NCBI GenBank assembly: GCA_902763805.1
Contig: CACWTN010000006.1
Location: forward strand, 1-64,000
DNA length: 64,000 nt
Direction: 5' to 3'
Source of the DNA: an uncultured bacterium
GTDB taxonomy: Bacteria > Cyanobacteriota > Vampirovibrionia > Gastranaerophilales > Gastranaerophilaceae
The position numbers and the translations under genes were made by a program. Positions 23,478-33,061 of this stretch are shown piece by piece (position 1 is the stretch's first letter; every line of letters starts with the position of its first letter). Under the pieces are notes generated by a model. That model was not told the origin of the DNA. It worked only from the letters and a program-made list of their open reading frames with translations, and searched no databases.

Positions 23478-24353
23478 CTAAAGCACCATTGCTAGTATCA
23501 TAAGTATCATAGCGCCGATTTCCATTGCTGTTGACATATGCTGATTAAATTTATTTGAATCATATCTTTTGTAACTTTTTTTAGCCTTTTGAGCACTATT
23601 TAGACGTTTTATTCTTGTTTGTGTATCATCAGAAGAAAACTCAGTTCCGAAAACATCATATTCTAACTGTGAGAGATCATCATTAAGATTGTCTCTCGGC
23701 AGTATATCCGGATTTGCGTAAGAAAAATCTCCGTAATTCGTGTATGGGCGTGTATAATTTTGTTGGCCAAACGGCATGGAAAAACGCTTTCGTCTTGTCC
23801 CTTCCATATCAACAGAGTTTATTGTTCCATAATCATCATTTACATCAGAACTATTGAATACAACCGTTTCAGGGTGCATTTTAGCTTTAATTCTTTCCAT
23901 GCGCTTTGAATAATCATCAACATCATAAATTTTACCAAAAAGTTTTTTTTCAATAGTAACAATTCTTGTATGAAAATCTCTGTTTTTGTATGATGTACCA
24001 AATAACTGTTTTTCAATTTCATCAACCAAAGGATACTGAACATCAGAATCTTCGGCAAGCTTATCTTCTTCAAGAAATGTGTCGCGAGATGGTGCAATTT
24101 CAAGTCCTATAACATCTGCTGTAATATCCCCGGAAAGCTTTATTATTCTTTTGTTTATATCACCTGATGAAGCTTTTCCATATACAGTTTTTTCAAGTCT
24201 TTCGACCCGATTTTTGATATTATCACCTGAATAGTCAAAACCGTAAAAATCATTTTCAATTTTTTTAAGTGCATCATTATTAGATGCGTATACACAACTA
24301 TTTGAATAAAATATTAATACAAAATATAGCATAAGACACAGAATTTTTTTCAT
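23478..24353 (-). CDS. Exported repeat protein with (L/I)E-x3-(F/Y)G repeats
   Basis: Signal peptide (about 1-23), then at least five copies of a roughly 40-residue repeat: an acidic start, (I/L)E-x3-(F/Y)G, a Gly/Ser/Asp-rich bend, and R(I/V/M)-x2-(L/I). The copies are about 30-50, 52-75, 108-130, 132-155 and 228-250. A hydrophobic helix ends the protein, so it is probably anchored in a membrane after export. The repeat looks helical and suggests envelope structure. I know of no functional assignment. A GGTGG site precedes the ATG. Confidence 0.6.
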   Translation of the reverse strand: MKKILCLMLYFVLIFYSNSCVYASNNDALKKIENDFYGFDYSGDNIKNRVERLEKTVYGKASSGDINKRIIKLSGDITADVIGLEIAPSRDTFLEEDKLAEDSDVQYPLVDEIEKQLFGTSYKNRDFHTRIVTIEKKLFGKIYDVDDYSKRMERIKAKMHPETVVFNSSDVNDDYGTINSVDMEGTRRKRFSMPFGQQNYTRPYTNYGDFSYANPDILPRDNLNDDLSQLEYDVFGTEFSSDDTQTRIKRLNSAQKAKKSYKRYDSNKFNQHMSTAMEIGAMILMILAMVL

Positions 24354-24505
24354 AGTGATACCACCTTAGTAGCACTATAAATTTAATTACAAATTAACTC
24401 TATTCGGCGCTTATATTATATATTCACATACAAAACCGGTAATAAAAGACTAATGCTTAAATATATAAAAACAAAATACTAATCATAATAACCTAGTCTT
24501 GATTA

Positions 24506-25156
24506 TCAGATATAAATTTTAGCAAAATCCAAATCATTTTTTACAGTAATTTTTATATTAGTATAGCTTCCGTTAACAATATATACGGGAATGTTCAGTT
24601 CTTCCAGCATAGAACAGTCATCGGTATAATTCCCGTTTTTTAACTTATCGTGAGCAAGCTTAATAAGTTCTGTCTTAAATCCCTGCGGTGTTTGGGTATT
24701 ATAGAGTTTTGAACGGTCAATTGTTCTGATTATCCGGCCTTCGCTATCTACTTCTTTTATCGTATCAGTGGTTTTCGTCATAACCGATACGGCACCGTAT
24801 TTGATAACACCTTCCATCGTATTTTTAATTATTTCAGCGGTTACTAAAGGTCTTGCGCCATCATGTATTAATACATAGTTGTTTTTAACATAACCTAATG
24901 CATTAAATACGGATTTTTGTCTGGTATCGCCGCCATTAACCAGCTTTATTAAAGGATTTTCGAAAATTTTTGAAAGTTCTTCCGTAATAGTCATATTTGC
25001 AGGTATTATTATTTCATCAATATTATCAAATGTTATAAACTTATTGACGGTTTCTTCTATTACAGTTAAATCATTGATTTTCTCCAGCAATTTATTAGTT
25101 TTACCGTATCTTGACGAGCTACCGCCTGCTGTTATAATAACCGAAAATTTATCCAT
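24506..25156 (-). CDS. ispD: 2-C-methyl-D-erythritol 4-phosphate cytidylyltransferase
   Basis: Makes CDP-methylerythritol in the MEP pathway of isoprenoid synthesis. The nucleotide-binding start AAGGSSSRYGKTNK-like (TAGGSSSRYG-KTNK), HDGARPLV, TDTIK and YNTQTPQGF are all typical. The ATG at 25156 is chosen: GGAG lies six bases upstream, giving 216 residues. It overlaps the end of thiL by 8 bp. dxr, another gene of the same pathway, is at 56.4 kb. Confidence 0.93.
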   Translation of the reverse strand: MDKFSVIITAGGSSSRYGKTNKLLEKINDLTVIEETVNKFITFDNIDEIIIPANMTITEELSKIFENPLIKLVNGGDTRQKSVFNALGYVKNNYVLIHDGARPLVTAEIIKNTMEGVIKYGAVSVMTKTTDTIKEVDSEGRIIRTIDRSKLYNTQTPQGFKTELIKLAHDKLKNGNYTDDCSMLEELNIPVYIVNGSYTNIKITVKNDLDFAKIYI

Positions 25157-26054
25157 TATTTTCTCCAAAATGATTAAAAACTTCTAACTCTGAATATTCT
25201 CTGAATATCTGTCCTGAAATATCAAGCCTTACACCATCATAATCAACAATTTTACCCAATACATTTGCACCGGGAATACAGCTGATATATTTTTCAGGTA
25301 TAGCGGCAATTAAATTATAATCTTCACCGCCAAATAGTACAAAATCTTTGCTGACATTGTGAGGGTGCGGAATTAAAGAGTAATCAACAACTGCTTTAAC
25401 GTCACCGGCTTCTGCTATTTTAAATAAAGCATCAGCAAGGCCATCTGAAGTATCCATCATTGCATAAGGTTCACAGACGGTTCTTGCAATAATATCGGCA
25501 AAATTGTAATCCAGCTGCGGCTCAAGATGAGCTTTAATTAACTCCGGACTTGAGTTATCACCGCTGATAAGTTTTGATAAACCTGCCGCAGAAGCTCCAA
25601 ACTGTCCTTTTGTAATTATTATATAACCAGGTTTCGCATTTTTTCTGGAAGAAATATTCCTGTTTTTTGTTTTTCCTACTGCAGAAATTGAAATAAAAAT
25701 TTTATCTGCGGAGCCGGTAATATCACCGCCTATTATTTTTGCACCATACAATGCTGCTTCAGCACCTTTATAAAAATCCTCAACAAAATTCTCAGACAGG
25801 TTATTTGGCAGCGAAAGAGCTATAGTTATATATGCAGGACACGCCCCGGAAGCAAAAACATCGCTTATATTAACCGCTACGGACTTATATCCGAGCTGAT
25901 ACGGAGTAATCCATTCACGCTTAAAATGAACATCCTCGACAAGACTATCCTGAGTTATTACTATGCCCAAATCCTCTAAATATGCGCAATCATCGCCAAT
26001 ATAACGTTCACCTATAATATTCTTTATTGTGTTCAAAATACCTATTTCGTTCAT
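25149..26054 (-). CDS. thiL: Thiamine-monophosphate kinase
   Basis: Phosphorylates thiamine monophosphate to thiamine diphosphate. IGDDCAYL, ITQDSLVEDVHF, KSVAVNISD, GGDITGS, MDTSDGLADAL and FGGEDYNL are the standard ThiL blocks with the metal-binding Asp residues. 301 residues is normal. ispD is translationally coupled behind it. Confidence 0.94.
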   Translation of the reverse strand: MNEIGILNTIKNIIGERYIGDDCAYLEDLGIVITQDSLVEDVHFKREWITPYQLGYKSVAVNISDVFASGACPAYITIALSLPNNLSENFVEDFYKGAEAALYGAKIIGGDITGSADKIFISISAVGKTKNRNISSRKNAKPGYIIITKGQFGASAAGLSKLISGDNSSPELIKAHLEPQLDYNFADIIARTVCEPYAMMDTSDGLADALFKIAEAGDVKAVVDYSLIPHPHNVSKDFVLFGGEDYNLIAAIPEKYISCIPGANVLGKIVDYDGVRLDISGQIFREYSELEVFNHFGENNG

Positions 26055-26086
26055 ATAATTTAATTATAACAGAAATGTTAATATTC

Positions 26087-26115
26087 TTGATTTAAAAGGT
26101 TAAAATTGCTAAAAT
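26087..26115 (+). promoter_or_regulatory. Promoter of the MnmD-like gene, probably leaderless
   Basis: TTGATT (26087-26092), 17 bp, TGC-TAAAAT (26110-26115). The ATG at 26123 starts seven bases after the -10 box, so the message should begin at or next to the start codon. No Shine-Dalgarno site is seen. Confidence 0.55.
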
Positions 26116-26122
26116 AGTCATT

Positions 26123-27517
26123 ATGAGGGATTATGAACCATATTATACCGAAGACGGCTCTATAGGGCTTTATTCGTATGCAGATAAAGATGTATATCAT
26201 TCAAAGTTCGGCGCATTGACTGAAGCCTGGGAAAAGTTCGTTATTCCATCCGGCATAAGTAATCTGCTTAATAAAAAATCTGAAATAAATGTTCTTGATT
26301 TGTGTTACGGTATCGGCTATAACACAAAATCATTAATGTCATATATTATTGATAGTAATTTATCATTTTTAAAAAACAAAAAATTTTTCTCAGGAAAATC
26401 AAACCTCGTTTCGATATATGACAATAAATTAGAAACGGAAAAATCTGCAAATTTATCATCACATAGCGATACGATATATAGTGATAAATTTTCAAATGGG
26501 TTATCAAAGATAAATATAGATTGCCTGGACAAAAATGAAGAACTTGTAAAATTATCACCTTTGTTTAAAACGATTAAAACACCGGGTGAAGTTTATGAAA
26601 CATTAGTACCGCAAATTTTTTCCTGTTTTGATTCTTATTACAGATTAAAAAAAATATATGAAAATGCTGCCAGTGTATTTTATCCAAAAAACAAAAAAGA
26701 GATAAATGAATTATTGGATTTAAAATTTAAGAACATGCATATAGATAAAGAGTATAAAGTTAACGAACTTGTAAATTACATCCTTTTAAATTGCATGTAT
26801 ACACAATACGGAAAAGAGTATCTAGATGAAAGCATAAAAAAAATCATTCGTGAACGTTCGACTTCGAAGTTTTTATCAAACTCCATGATAAAATATGCCA
26901 AATTTAACAACTTTTGGGGGTATAATTTATCATCTAAATACAGTTTATCGACCTTCTTACATAATATATATTATGCCACCCTATCGAGCCGATATAAAAA
27001 TATTAATTTTAAGGCTGCTGAGAGCCTGTTTAACATCCACTTCTATATAAATGATGCAAGAAAGAGTATAAAAACAGTAAAACGGCTCTACGATATCGTG
27101 TTCCTGGATGCATTTACATACACTAAAGCCCCGCAATTATGGTCTGTTGAATTTATCGCTGAGATTTTTAAACATCTGTCAGATAACGGAATTATTTTAA
27201 CATATTCTAACTCTGCACAAATAAGAAATACTTTTTTAGAAAATAATTTATACGTCGGAAAGATTTATAATAAAAAGTCTGATAAATTTATCGGAACAAT
27301 AGCAGCAAAAAATAAAATGAAAATAAAATATCCGTTAAACAATTATGAGCTAGGTTTGTGTAATACAACCGCCGGCATCCCTTATCACGATCCGAGCCTT
27401 TCATTTACAAACAAAGAAATACTTGAACTGAGAGAATATGAGTTCAGACACAGCACTTTGATGAGTTCATCAAAATACATGAAAATACGATCACTAAGAG
27501 GTAATAATGATAAATAA
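26123..27517 (+). CDS. MnmD/MnmC1-like tRNA methyltransferase with large internal insertion
   Basis: Family signature at both ends. The N-terminus has DGS-x-GLYS, YHSKFGALTEAWE (about 10-40) and the SAM-binding DLCYGIGYNTKS (about 58-69). The C-terminus has DIVFLDAFTYTKAPQLWS (about 325-342) and ILTYSNSAQIRN. In MnmC this domain finishes the modified wobble uridine of some tRNAs using S-adenosylmethionine. Here about 220 residues of Lys/Asn/Tyr-rich helical sequence (about 90-310) separate the two parts. The 3' end overlaps the start of an FAD oxidoreductase by 11 bp. Confidence 0.7.
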   Translation: MRDYEPYYTEDGSIGLYSYADKDVYHSKFGALTEAWEKFVIPSGISNLLNKKSEINVLDLCYGIGYNTKSLMSYIIDSNLSFLKNKKFFSGKSNLVSIYDNKLETEKSANLSSHSDTIYSDKFSNGLSKINIDCLDKNEELVKLSPLFKTIKTPGEVYETLVPQIFSCFDSYYRLKKIYENAASVFYPKNKKEINELLDLKFKNMHIDKEYKVNELVNYILLNCMYTQYGKEYLDESIKKIIRERSTSKFLSNSMIKYAKFNNFWGYNLSSKYSLSTFLHNIYYATLSSRYKNINFKAAESLFNIHFYINDARKSIKTVKRLYDIVFLDAFTYTKAPQLWSVEFIAEIFKHLSDNGIILTYSNSAQIRNTFLENNLYVGKIYNKKSDKFIGTIAAKNKMKIKYPLNNYELGLCNTTAGIPYHDPSLSFTNKEILELREYEFRHSTLMSSSKYMKIRSLRGNNDK

Positions 27518-28772
27518 AACATACGATATAGTTATTGCAGGAGGCGGCACTGCTGGCTGTGCCTGCGCATATACAGCTGCAAAATCAGGAATGAAAGTTC
27601 TTGTAATTGAAACCAACTCGTTTCTTGGCGGAAGCATAACATCATCTCTTGTTATTCCGGCAATGAAAACCTCTGACAAAGCGATAAATACTGATTTTTA
27701 TAATAAATTATACGAAGAACTACATAATATTAACGGTGCATCTACATATTCTGACGGCAACAAAGGCTGGTTTAACCCTGAACTTACTAAAATCGTTTTA
27801 GACAAGCTTCTAAAATCAGCCGGAGCAGACATACTTTTCGAGTCATGTATAGATAAAATAGAAAAACAGTTATCGTCATATACCGTATCGATATGTACAA
27901 ATAACAATATTTGCTCTAATGACGATTTATTGGTACATATCGATACGAAGTATCTTGTGGATGCAACAGGGGATGCAAAAATTTGTAAAAAATTAAATTA
28001 TGAATTTTTAGATGAAGAAGAAAAAAAATCTCAGCCTGTTAACCTTAGATTTATTATGTCAGGAATAAATATAAAAGAATTTGAAAGATGGATTACAAAT
28101 TATGATACGGACAGAAATGTAACTACCTCTTGCCGTACAGACAATAATATACTCTTATCTACGGCTTATACGTGGGATGAGAATGATAAATGGGCATTAA
28201 AACCACTATTTGAAGATGCTGTAAACAAAGAAATAATTACAGAAGAAGATTCTAACTATTTTCAGATATTTTCTGTAGCCGGAACGCCTGATTCTGTTGC
28301 ATTTAACTGCCCAAGAATATTAAACAGCAATATCTCAAGGTCAGATGCCTATATTAAAGGCAGAGAGAGTATTTTAAGGTTATCTGACTTCTGCAGGCAA
28401 TATCTTCCGGGATTTGAAAAAGCATATATATCATCAATAGCAAACTCCATTGGGGTAAGAGTTTCAGGCCGTGTAAAAGGGAAATACATATATACAAAAG
28501 AAGACCTTATATTAGGCAAAAAATTTGATAATCCTGTTGTTATTTCTGATTATCCTATAGACGTGCATTCTTCCGATAAAAACACTTCTAAGCTTGAAAA
28601 AGTTAATCAGGAATACCAGCTGCCTATTGAGTCACTGATAGTTGATGATAACTTATTTGTAATAGGGCGTTGTATTTCCGCAGATTTCGAAGCTCAGGCT
28701 GCGCTCAGAATAATCCCTTCCTGCATTTCAATGGGTGAAGGTTTGGCTAAATATCTTTCTAAATTATCATAA
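27507..28772 (+). CDS. FAD-dependent oxidoreductase
   Basis: 421 residues with the dinucleotide motif GGGTAGCACA (about 12-21), an FAD-binding E-x-x-x-x-x-GG region and a C-terminal NAIG-like segment (FVIGRCISADFEAQAALR). The arrangement fits the FAD_oxidored group (PF12831), whose members act on varied small molecules. It overlaps the MnmD-like gene by 11 bp. MnmC fuses a methyltransferase to an FAD oxidase, so a functional split pair is possible, but this protein does not look like the DAAO-type MnmC2 domain. Substrate unknown. Confidence 0.75.
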   Translation: MINKTYDIVIAGGGTAGCACAYTAAKSGMKVLVIETNSFLGGSITSSLVIPAMKTSDKAINTDFYNKLYEELHNINGASTYSDGNKGWFNPELTKIVLDKLLKSAGADILFESCIDKIEKQLSSYTVSICTNNNICSNDDLLVHIDTKYLVDATGDAKICKKLNYEFLDEEEKKSQPVNLRFIMSGINIKEFERWITNYDTDRNVTTSCRTDNNILLSTAYTWDENDKWALKPLFEDAVNKEIITEEDSNYFQIFSVAGTPDSVAFNCPRILNSNISRSDAYIKGRESILRLSDFCRQYLPGFEKAYISSIANSIGVRVSGRVKGKYIYTKEDLILGKKFDNPVVISDYPIDVHSSDKNTSKLEKVNQEYQLPIESLIVDDNLFVIGRCISADFEAQAALRIIPSCISMGEGLAKYLSKLS

Positions 28773-28778
28773 TTAAAA

Positions 28779-30032
28779 CTAAAACGGTATCTCGACAATA
28801 AATGTAGAACCATTATTAACCTCGCTTATTAAAGAGATTTTACCTTCGTGAAGTTCAACAAGTTCTTTCGTAATCGTCAAACCGAGCCCTGTAGAGCTTT
28901 CCTTTTTAGTAAATGCGCTGTCAAGCTGGACAAATTTTGCAAATATTTTACCGTGATATTTGGGGTCTATACCAATTCCGTTATCATGCACCGCTATCCT
29001 GAAACATGTATCATCAGCACTGACCGCAATATCTACGGCATCATTTTCAGGTGAATATTTAATTGCATTGCTTACAAGATTATAAAGTATTTGCTGGATT
29101 TTCTGGTAATCGGCAAAAACTTCAAAATCATCATCGTTTACAACATTTATGGTAATACCTTTTTTTAAAGCCAAAGGCATCAGAATATTTTTAACTTCAT
29201 TTACAGCTCTTGATATCCAAAAACGGCTTTTAACTATTTTCATAGCATTTGCCTCAATTTTAGACATATCAAGAATTTCGTTAATCATACCCAGCAAATG
29301 CGTTCCGGAAGCTTTTATATCATTAATATAATCTTCCTGTTTGCTGTTTAAATTGCCATACAACTGTGCTCCCAAAATATCAGCAAATCCAAGTATGGAA
29401 TTTAGCGGAGTTCTGAGCTCATGAGAGATGTTTGCCAAAAACTCATTTTTAACCTTATCAGCCTCGAGAATTTTTTCATTTTGCTCTTTAATAACTTTAT
29501 AAGCGTTATTTTTCTCAATTATTCCGTCTTTAAGGGCTTTTAACTGAATTTTAAATACATTTGATAATTCAATATCTTTTAAAAGATAAGATATAATTGA
29601 GCAGGCTGCATTCAGAACATCAGCATCTTCCTGCTTGTAAAAATCAGATTTTGAAGCTGATAATATAACTATACCAAAAATCGTTGATTTTATTGATAAT
29701 TTTGACACAATAAATGACTTATTATCCGTAATATCAGTTAATCGTAGCGCTGATATCAAACTGTCATTGTTATCAATAATAGAACCGTTACCTGAAAATA
29801 CAAAATCTTTAAGTTTAGAGTTAATGCTGAATATATCATCTATATTATACCCGTTATGCTTTCTGTAGCAATACTTTAGCTGAAGGCTGTCCGGGTTTGC
29901 ATAATAAATAAAACCTTCATTAAAAACAAGGAGCTTTTCAAGCTTACGAAATATATCTATTTGTCCTTTTATATCAGTTTCAAACAGCTTTGGTAAGTAT
30001 TTTAATGTTTTTTCAATTGTTAAAAGCGACAT
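28779..30032 (-). CDS. Sensor histidine kinase with GAF-like domain
   Basis: An N-terminal GAF-like sensor region (about 25-165), a helical linker, then a full HisKA/HATPase core. The phospho-acceptor His is in NISHELRTPLNSI (about 200), the N box is SNAIKYSPEND, DNGIGID is the G1 box and TGLGLTI the G2 box. No membrane helix is present, so it senses in the cytoplasm. No response regulator is adjacent. It is intact, unlike the PAS protein at 11.7 kb. It is followed closely by genes on the same strand. Confidence 0.9.
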   Translation of the reverse strand: MSLLTIEKTLKYLPKLFETDIKGQIDIFRKLEKLLVFNEGFIYYANPDSLQLKYCYRKHNGYNIDDIFSINSKLKDFVFSGNGSIIDNNDSLISALRLTDITDNKSFIVSKLSIKSTIFGIVILSASKSDFYKQEDADVLNAACSIISYLLKDIELSNVFKIQLKALKDGIIEKNNAYKVIKEQNEKILEADKVKNEFLANISHELRTPLNSILGFADILGAQLYGNLNSKQEDYINDIKASGTHLLGMINEILDMSKIEANAMKIVKSRFWISRAVNEVKNILMPLALKKGITINVVNDDDFEVFADYQKIQQILYNLVSNAIKYSPENDAVDIAVSADDTCFRIAVHDNGIGIDPKYHGKIFAKFVQLDSAFTKKESSTGLGLTITKELVELHEGKISLISEVNNGSTFIVEIPF

Positions 30033-30046
30033 AATCCCTCATTAAT

Positions 30047-33000
30047 TTATCCGGCAGACAGAGAAAATATATCATAAATTTCCTGGTCGGAAAGTTCAGT
30101 AATAATTTTTTCACCTTCATATACTGCCAAATCAGCGAGTTCTTTCTTTGATTTAAGCATCTCATCGATTTTTTCTTCAAATGTACCAAGCGTAATCATT
30201 CTGTGAACCATAACATTTTTATCCTGACCGATACGGTAAGTTCTGTCGGTTGCCTGATCTTCTACGGCAGGGTTCCACCAAAGGTCATAGTGAATAACAT
30301 TTGTTGCACTGGTAAGGTTAAGTCCCGTACCGCCTGCTTTAAGAGACAGTATCATAACCTTTCTGTAATCATTATTCTGAAAATCATCTATCAGATTTTC
30401 ACGCTGAGGCACGGTTAATGAACCATGGAAAAATGACGGTTCTGTATTACACTCATCTGCAAGAATTTTAAGCAGGATATCGCCCATTTCTTTGTATTGT
30501 GTAAAGATAAGCATTTTTTCGCCGTTATCAATGATATTGTTAACCAAATCAACGCACTTTTCTGTTTTGCCGGAAAGTTCCTTCGATAAATCACCGTTTT
30601 TAAGGAACTGATATGGATGGTTACAGATTTGCTTTAACGCTGTAATTAATTTGAAAATATTACCGCGCCTGTTAACCCCTGTAAATCCGCTGATTTTGTC
30701 CATCATTTCATTAAGTGTTTTTTCATAAAGTATTGCCTGTTGTTTTGCAAGATAGCAATAATCATTAATAACCATTTTATCCGGCAAATCGGATATAACT
30801 GCTTTATCTGTCTTTAAACGTCTTAAAACAAACGGAGAAACAGAAAGCTTTAATTTTGATGCTCTGGAATGTTCTTTAAATTTCTCAATAGGAACTGCAT
30901 AACTTTTCTGAAATTCTTTAAGGGAGCCCAAATACCCTTTATTTATAAAGTCAAAAATACTCCAAAGTTCTGTTAAACGGTTTTCTACGGGTGTACCTGT
31001 CATAGCTATTTTTATATCGGATTTCAAGGATTTTATAGCTAAAGTTTGTGCTGTATCAGGATTTTTAATATTTTGAGCCTCATCAACAACAACCATACCC
31101 CAAGTGTTCTTTTTCATTTCCTCAACATCAATTCTCATAATAGCGTAGGTAGTTAATATTACATCTGATTTTAAATCAAGCTCTCTGTCTAATCCGTGAT
31201 AAATAGATACTTTGAGGGACGGACCAAACATCTGAAGCTCTTTCATCCAGTTACCGATAAGCGTTGTCGGACAAACAACAAGCACAGGATTTTTAAGCTT
31301 ATTTTCATCTTTAAGTTTAAGAATAAGCGCAATAACCTGAATAGTTTTACCTAACCCCATATCATCAGCCATACAGCAGCCAAAGCCTTTTGATACATTT
31401 GTCCACAGCCATTTAAGTCCTGTTTGCTGGTAAGGTCTTAAATCTCCTGTAAGGGTTTCAGGCTGAGTAACCTCCACCGGCTTTGCAAAGTCTTTAATAA
31501 CATTTGCATACGCATCGTCATAGTTAAATTCATAGTTCTGAAGCTGACCAGACATTGAAGCGTGAATAAGCTCTAACCTGGTCATTTTCTTATGATTTGC
31601 ATTTTTTATGCTGTCAACAAGCTTCAGCCCTTCAGCTTTATCAATAAGAATATATTTTTCTTTATACTTAATAAGTCCGTTACTGTCACCGACAAGTTTT
31701 TCAAATTCTTCCAGAGAGATTTTTTCGTCGCCCAATGACACTTCATAAGTAAACTCTAATATATCATCAAGAGATATTGCACTTGATGAAACAGTATTAA
31801 ATATCTGCATAAGCTCTGCAGAACGTGATGCTTTTACCTTAGCGTTAATTGAAGCTCTTGGAACAATAATGTTTGTAAGTTCATCAGGTAAAATAACCTC
31901 AATTTGCGCTTTTTGAAGATAATAAGCAGTCTGCGCAATAATTTTATAAACTTCGTTAAGATTAAGATAAAGAGCCAGAGTATCTTCATCTTCAAACAGT
32001 GTTTCAAGCTCAGGCATATACCTTACAGCGTAATTAAGCTGTTTTTCAACAATTTTGCCAATATCCTGAGTATCAAGCTCCCATATTTCATCTTTATGAT
32101 ACAAATCGTCAAGCAGAATTGTTTCGTTTGTTTTACGGTTTTTAATATGAATTTTTAATTCAAATTTATCGTCGCTTATTTTATTAACCTTAAAGTAAGG
32201 AATTAAATCATATTTACCCAGGTAGAGTTCATCAAACCACTGAGCAATATTTTCTGCAATATCCTTGCCCTTTAACAGACACTTTTGCTCAAGGTCTTTA
32301 AGCATGTAATGTCCTGATTTAATATCTTTAAATCTGTACGCTTTAATACCTAAAAACTTGTATATTAAATAATTCAGATACTCTCTGACGAACCTTTCAA
32401 CAAAATTTTTCGGTTTTACACCTTTTATAAAGAGATTCTCTGGTAAATTATTTTCAAGTTCATTGATAATCCTTGCTGATTCTTTGTTAGAAACAATCGG
32501 TTCATAGACTATTCTGAACATACCGCCTGAAACAGCGCTCTCTTTTTTATGCACAGTCGGTACAAAATAGAGCTTTTCAATAAGTTTCATAACAAAATGT
32601 GTCAACTTATTAAAATATGCAAAAGTAGGAGTAAGCGATGAAAAATCAACAATTTCACCAAATCCTCCAAAGTAATCCAGAACGAGGTCTAATGGCATTA
32701 TATACCCGATTTCACCTTCAACCTCTTTTGACGAAAATCTGAACATTGAGCCTTTGGATTTAAGATAAAATTGGAAATTATTTGTAGGTGTTACGAAGAA
32801 ACTAAGCTTAGGATTTGTTTCTGTTCCGTCATTTATCAGAAAGAAATCAGTGTTTCTGACAGGAGAATTCGGAGAGAGAAATATCCCTTCAAATTCATCT
32901 TCAACAAGCTGATAAATAAGGCTCAGGGTATACCTGAAGTCCTTATTTTTAAACCCATTAGGGTTTTCAGACAAGTTATAAAAGAACTCATCCACATTGT

Positions 33001-33049
33001 TTTTCTTTAACGATAAATCTATATCTAAAGCCTTTGTTTCTTCGTTCAT
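30047..33049 (-). CDS. SNF2/HepA-family ATPase (Swi2/Snf2-type helicase)
   Basis: The C-terminal half (about 535-1000) is the SNF2 motor: PYQQTGLKWLW, Walker A DDMGLGKT (about 558-565), VVDEAQNIKN, MTGTPVENR, LSLKAGGTGLNL and HRMITLGT-EEKID. The N-terminal half is a long unrecognised region with mixed strands, as in bacterial HepA-like proteins. Such ATPases move along double-stranded DNA and often restructure protein-DNA complexes. It lies between gpmI and the histidine kinase with short gaps, so all are one transcript. The partner is unknown. Confidence 0.88.
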   Translation of the reverse strand: MNEETKALDIDLSLKKNNVDEFFYNLSENPNGFKNKDFRYTLSLIYQLVEDEFEGIFLSPNSPVRNTDFFLINDGTETNPKLSFFVTPTNNFQFYLKSKGSMFRFSSKEVEGEIGYIMPLDLVLDYFGGFGEIVDFSSLTPTFAYFNKLTHFVMKLIEKLYFVPTVHKKESAVSGGMFRIVYEPIVSNKESARIINELENNLPENLFIKGVKPKNFVERFVREYLNYLIYKFLGIKAYRFKDIKSGHYMLKDLEQKCLLKGKDIAENIAQWFDELYLGKYDLIPYFKVNKISDDKFELKIHIKNRKTNETILLDDLYHKDEIWELDTQDIGKIVEKQLNYAVRYMPELETLFEDEDTLALYLNLNEVYKIIAQTAYYLQKAQIEVILPDELTNIIVPRASINAKVKASRSAELMQIFNTVSSSAISLDDILEFTYEVSLGDEKISLEEFEKLVGDSNGLIKYKEKYILIDKAEGLKLVDSIKNANHKKMTRLELIHASMSGQLQNYEFNYDDAYANVIKDFAKPVEVTQPETLTGDLRPYQQTGLKWLWTNVSKGFGCCMADDMGLGKTIQVIALILKLKDENKLKNPVLVVCPTTLIGNWMKELQMFGPSLKVSIYHGLDRELDLKSDVILTTYAIMRIDVEEMKKNTWGMVVVDEAQNIKNPDTAQTLAIKSLKSDIKIAMTGTPVENRLTELWSIFDFINKGYLGSLKEFQKSYAVPIEKFKEHSRASKLKLSVSPFVLRRLKTDKAVISDLPDKMVINDYCYLAKQQAILYEKTLNEMMDKISGFTGVNRRGNIFKLITALKQICNHPYQFLKNGDLSKELSGKTEKCVDLVNNIIDNGEKMLIFTQYKEMGDILLKILADECNTEPSFFHGSLTVPQRENLIDDFQNNDYRKVMILSLKAGGTGLNLTSATNVIHYDLWWNPAVEDQATDRTYRIGQDKNVMVHRMITLGTFEEKIDEMLKSKKELADLAVYEGEKIITELSDQEIYDIFSLSAG

Positions 33050-33061
33050 TTCTATCTTCCG

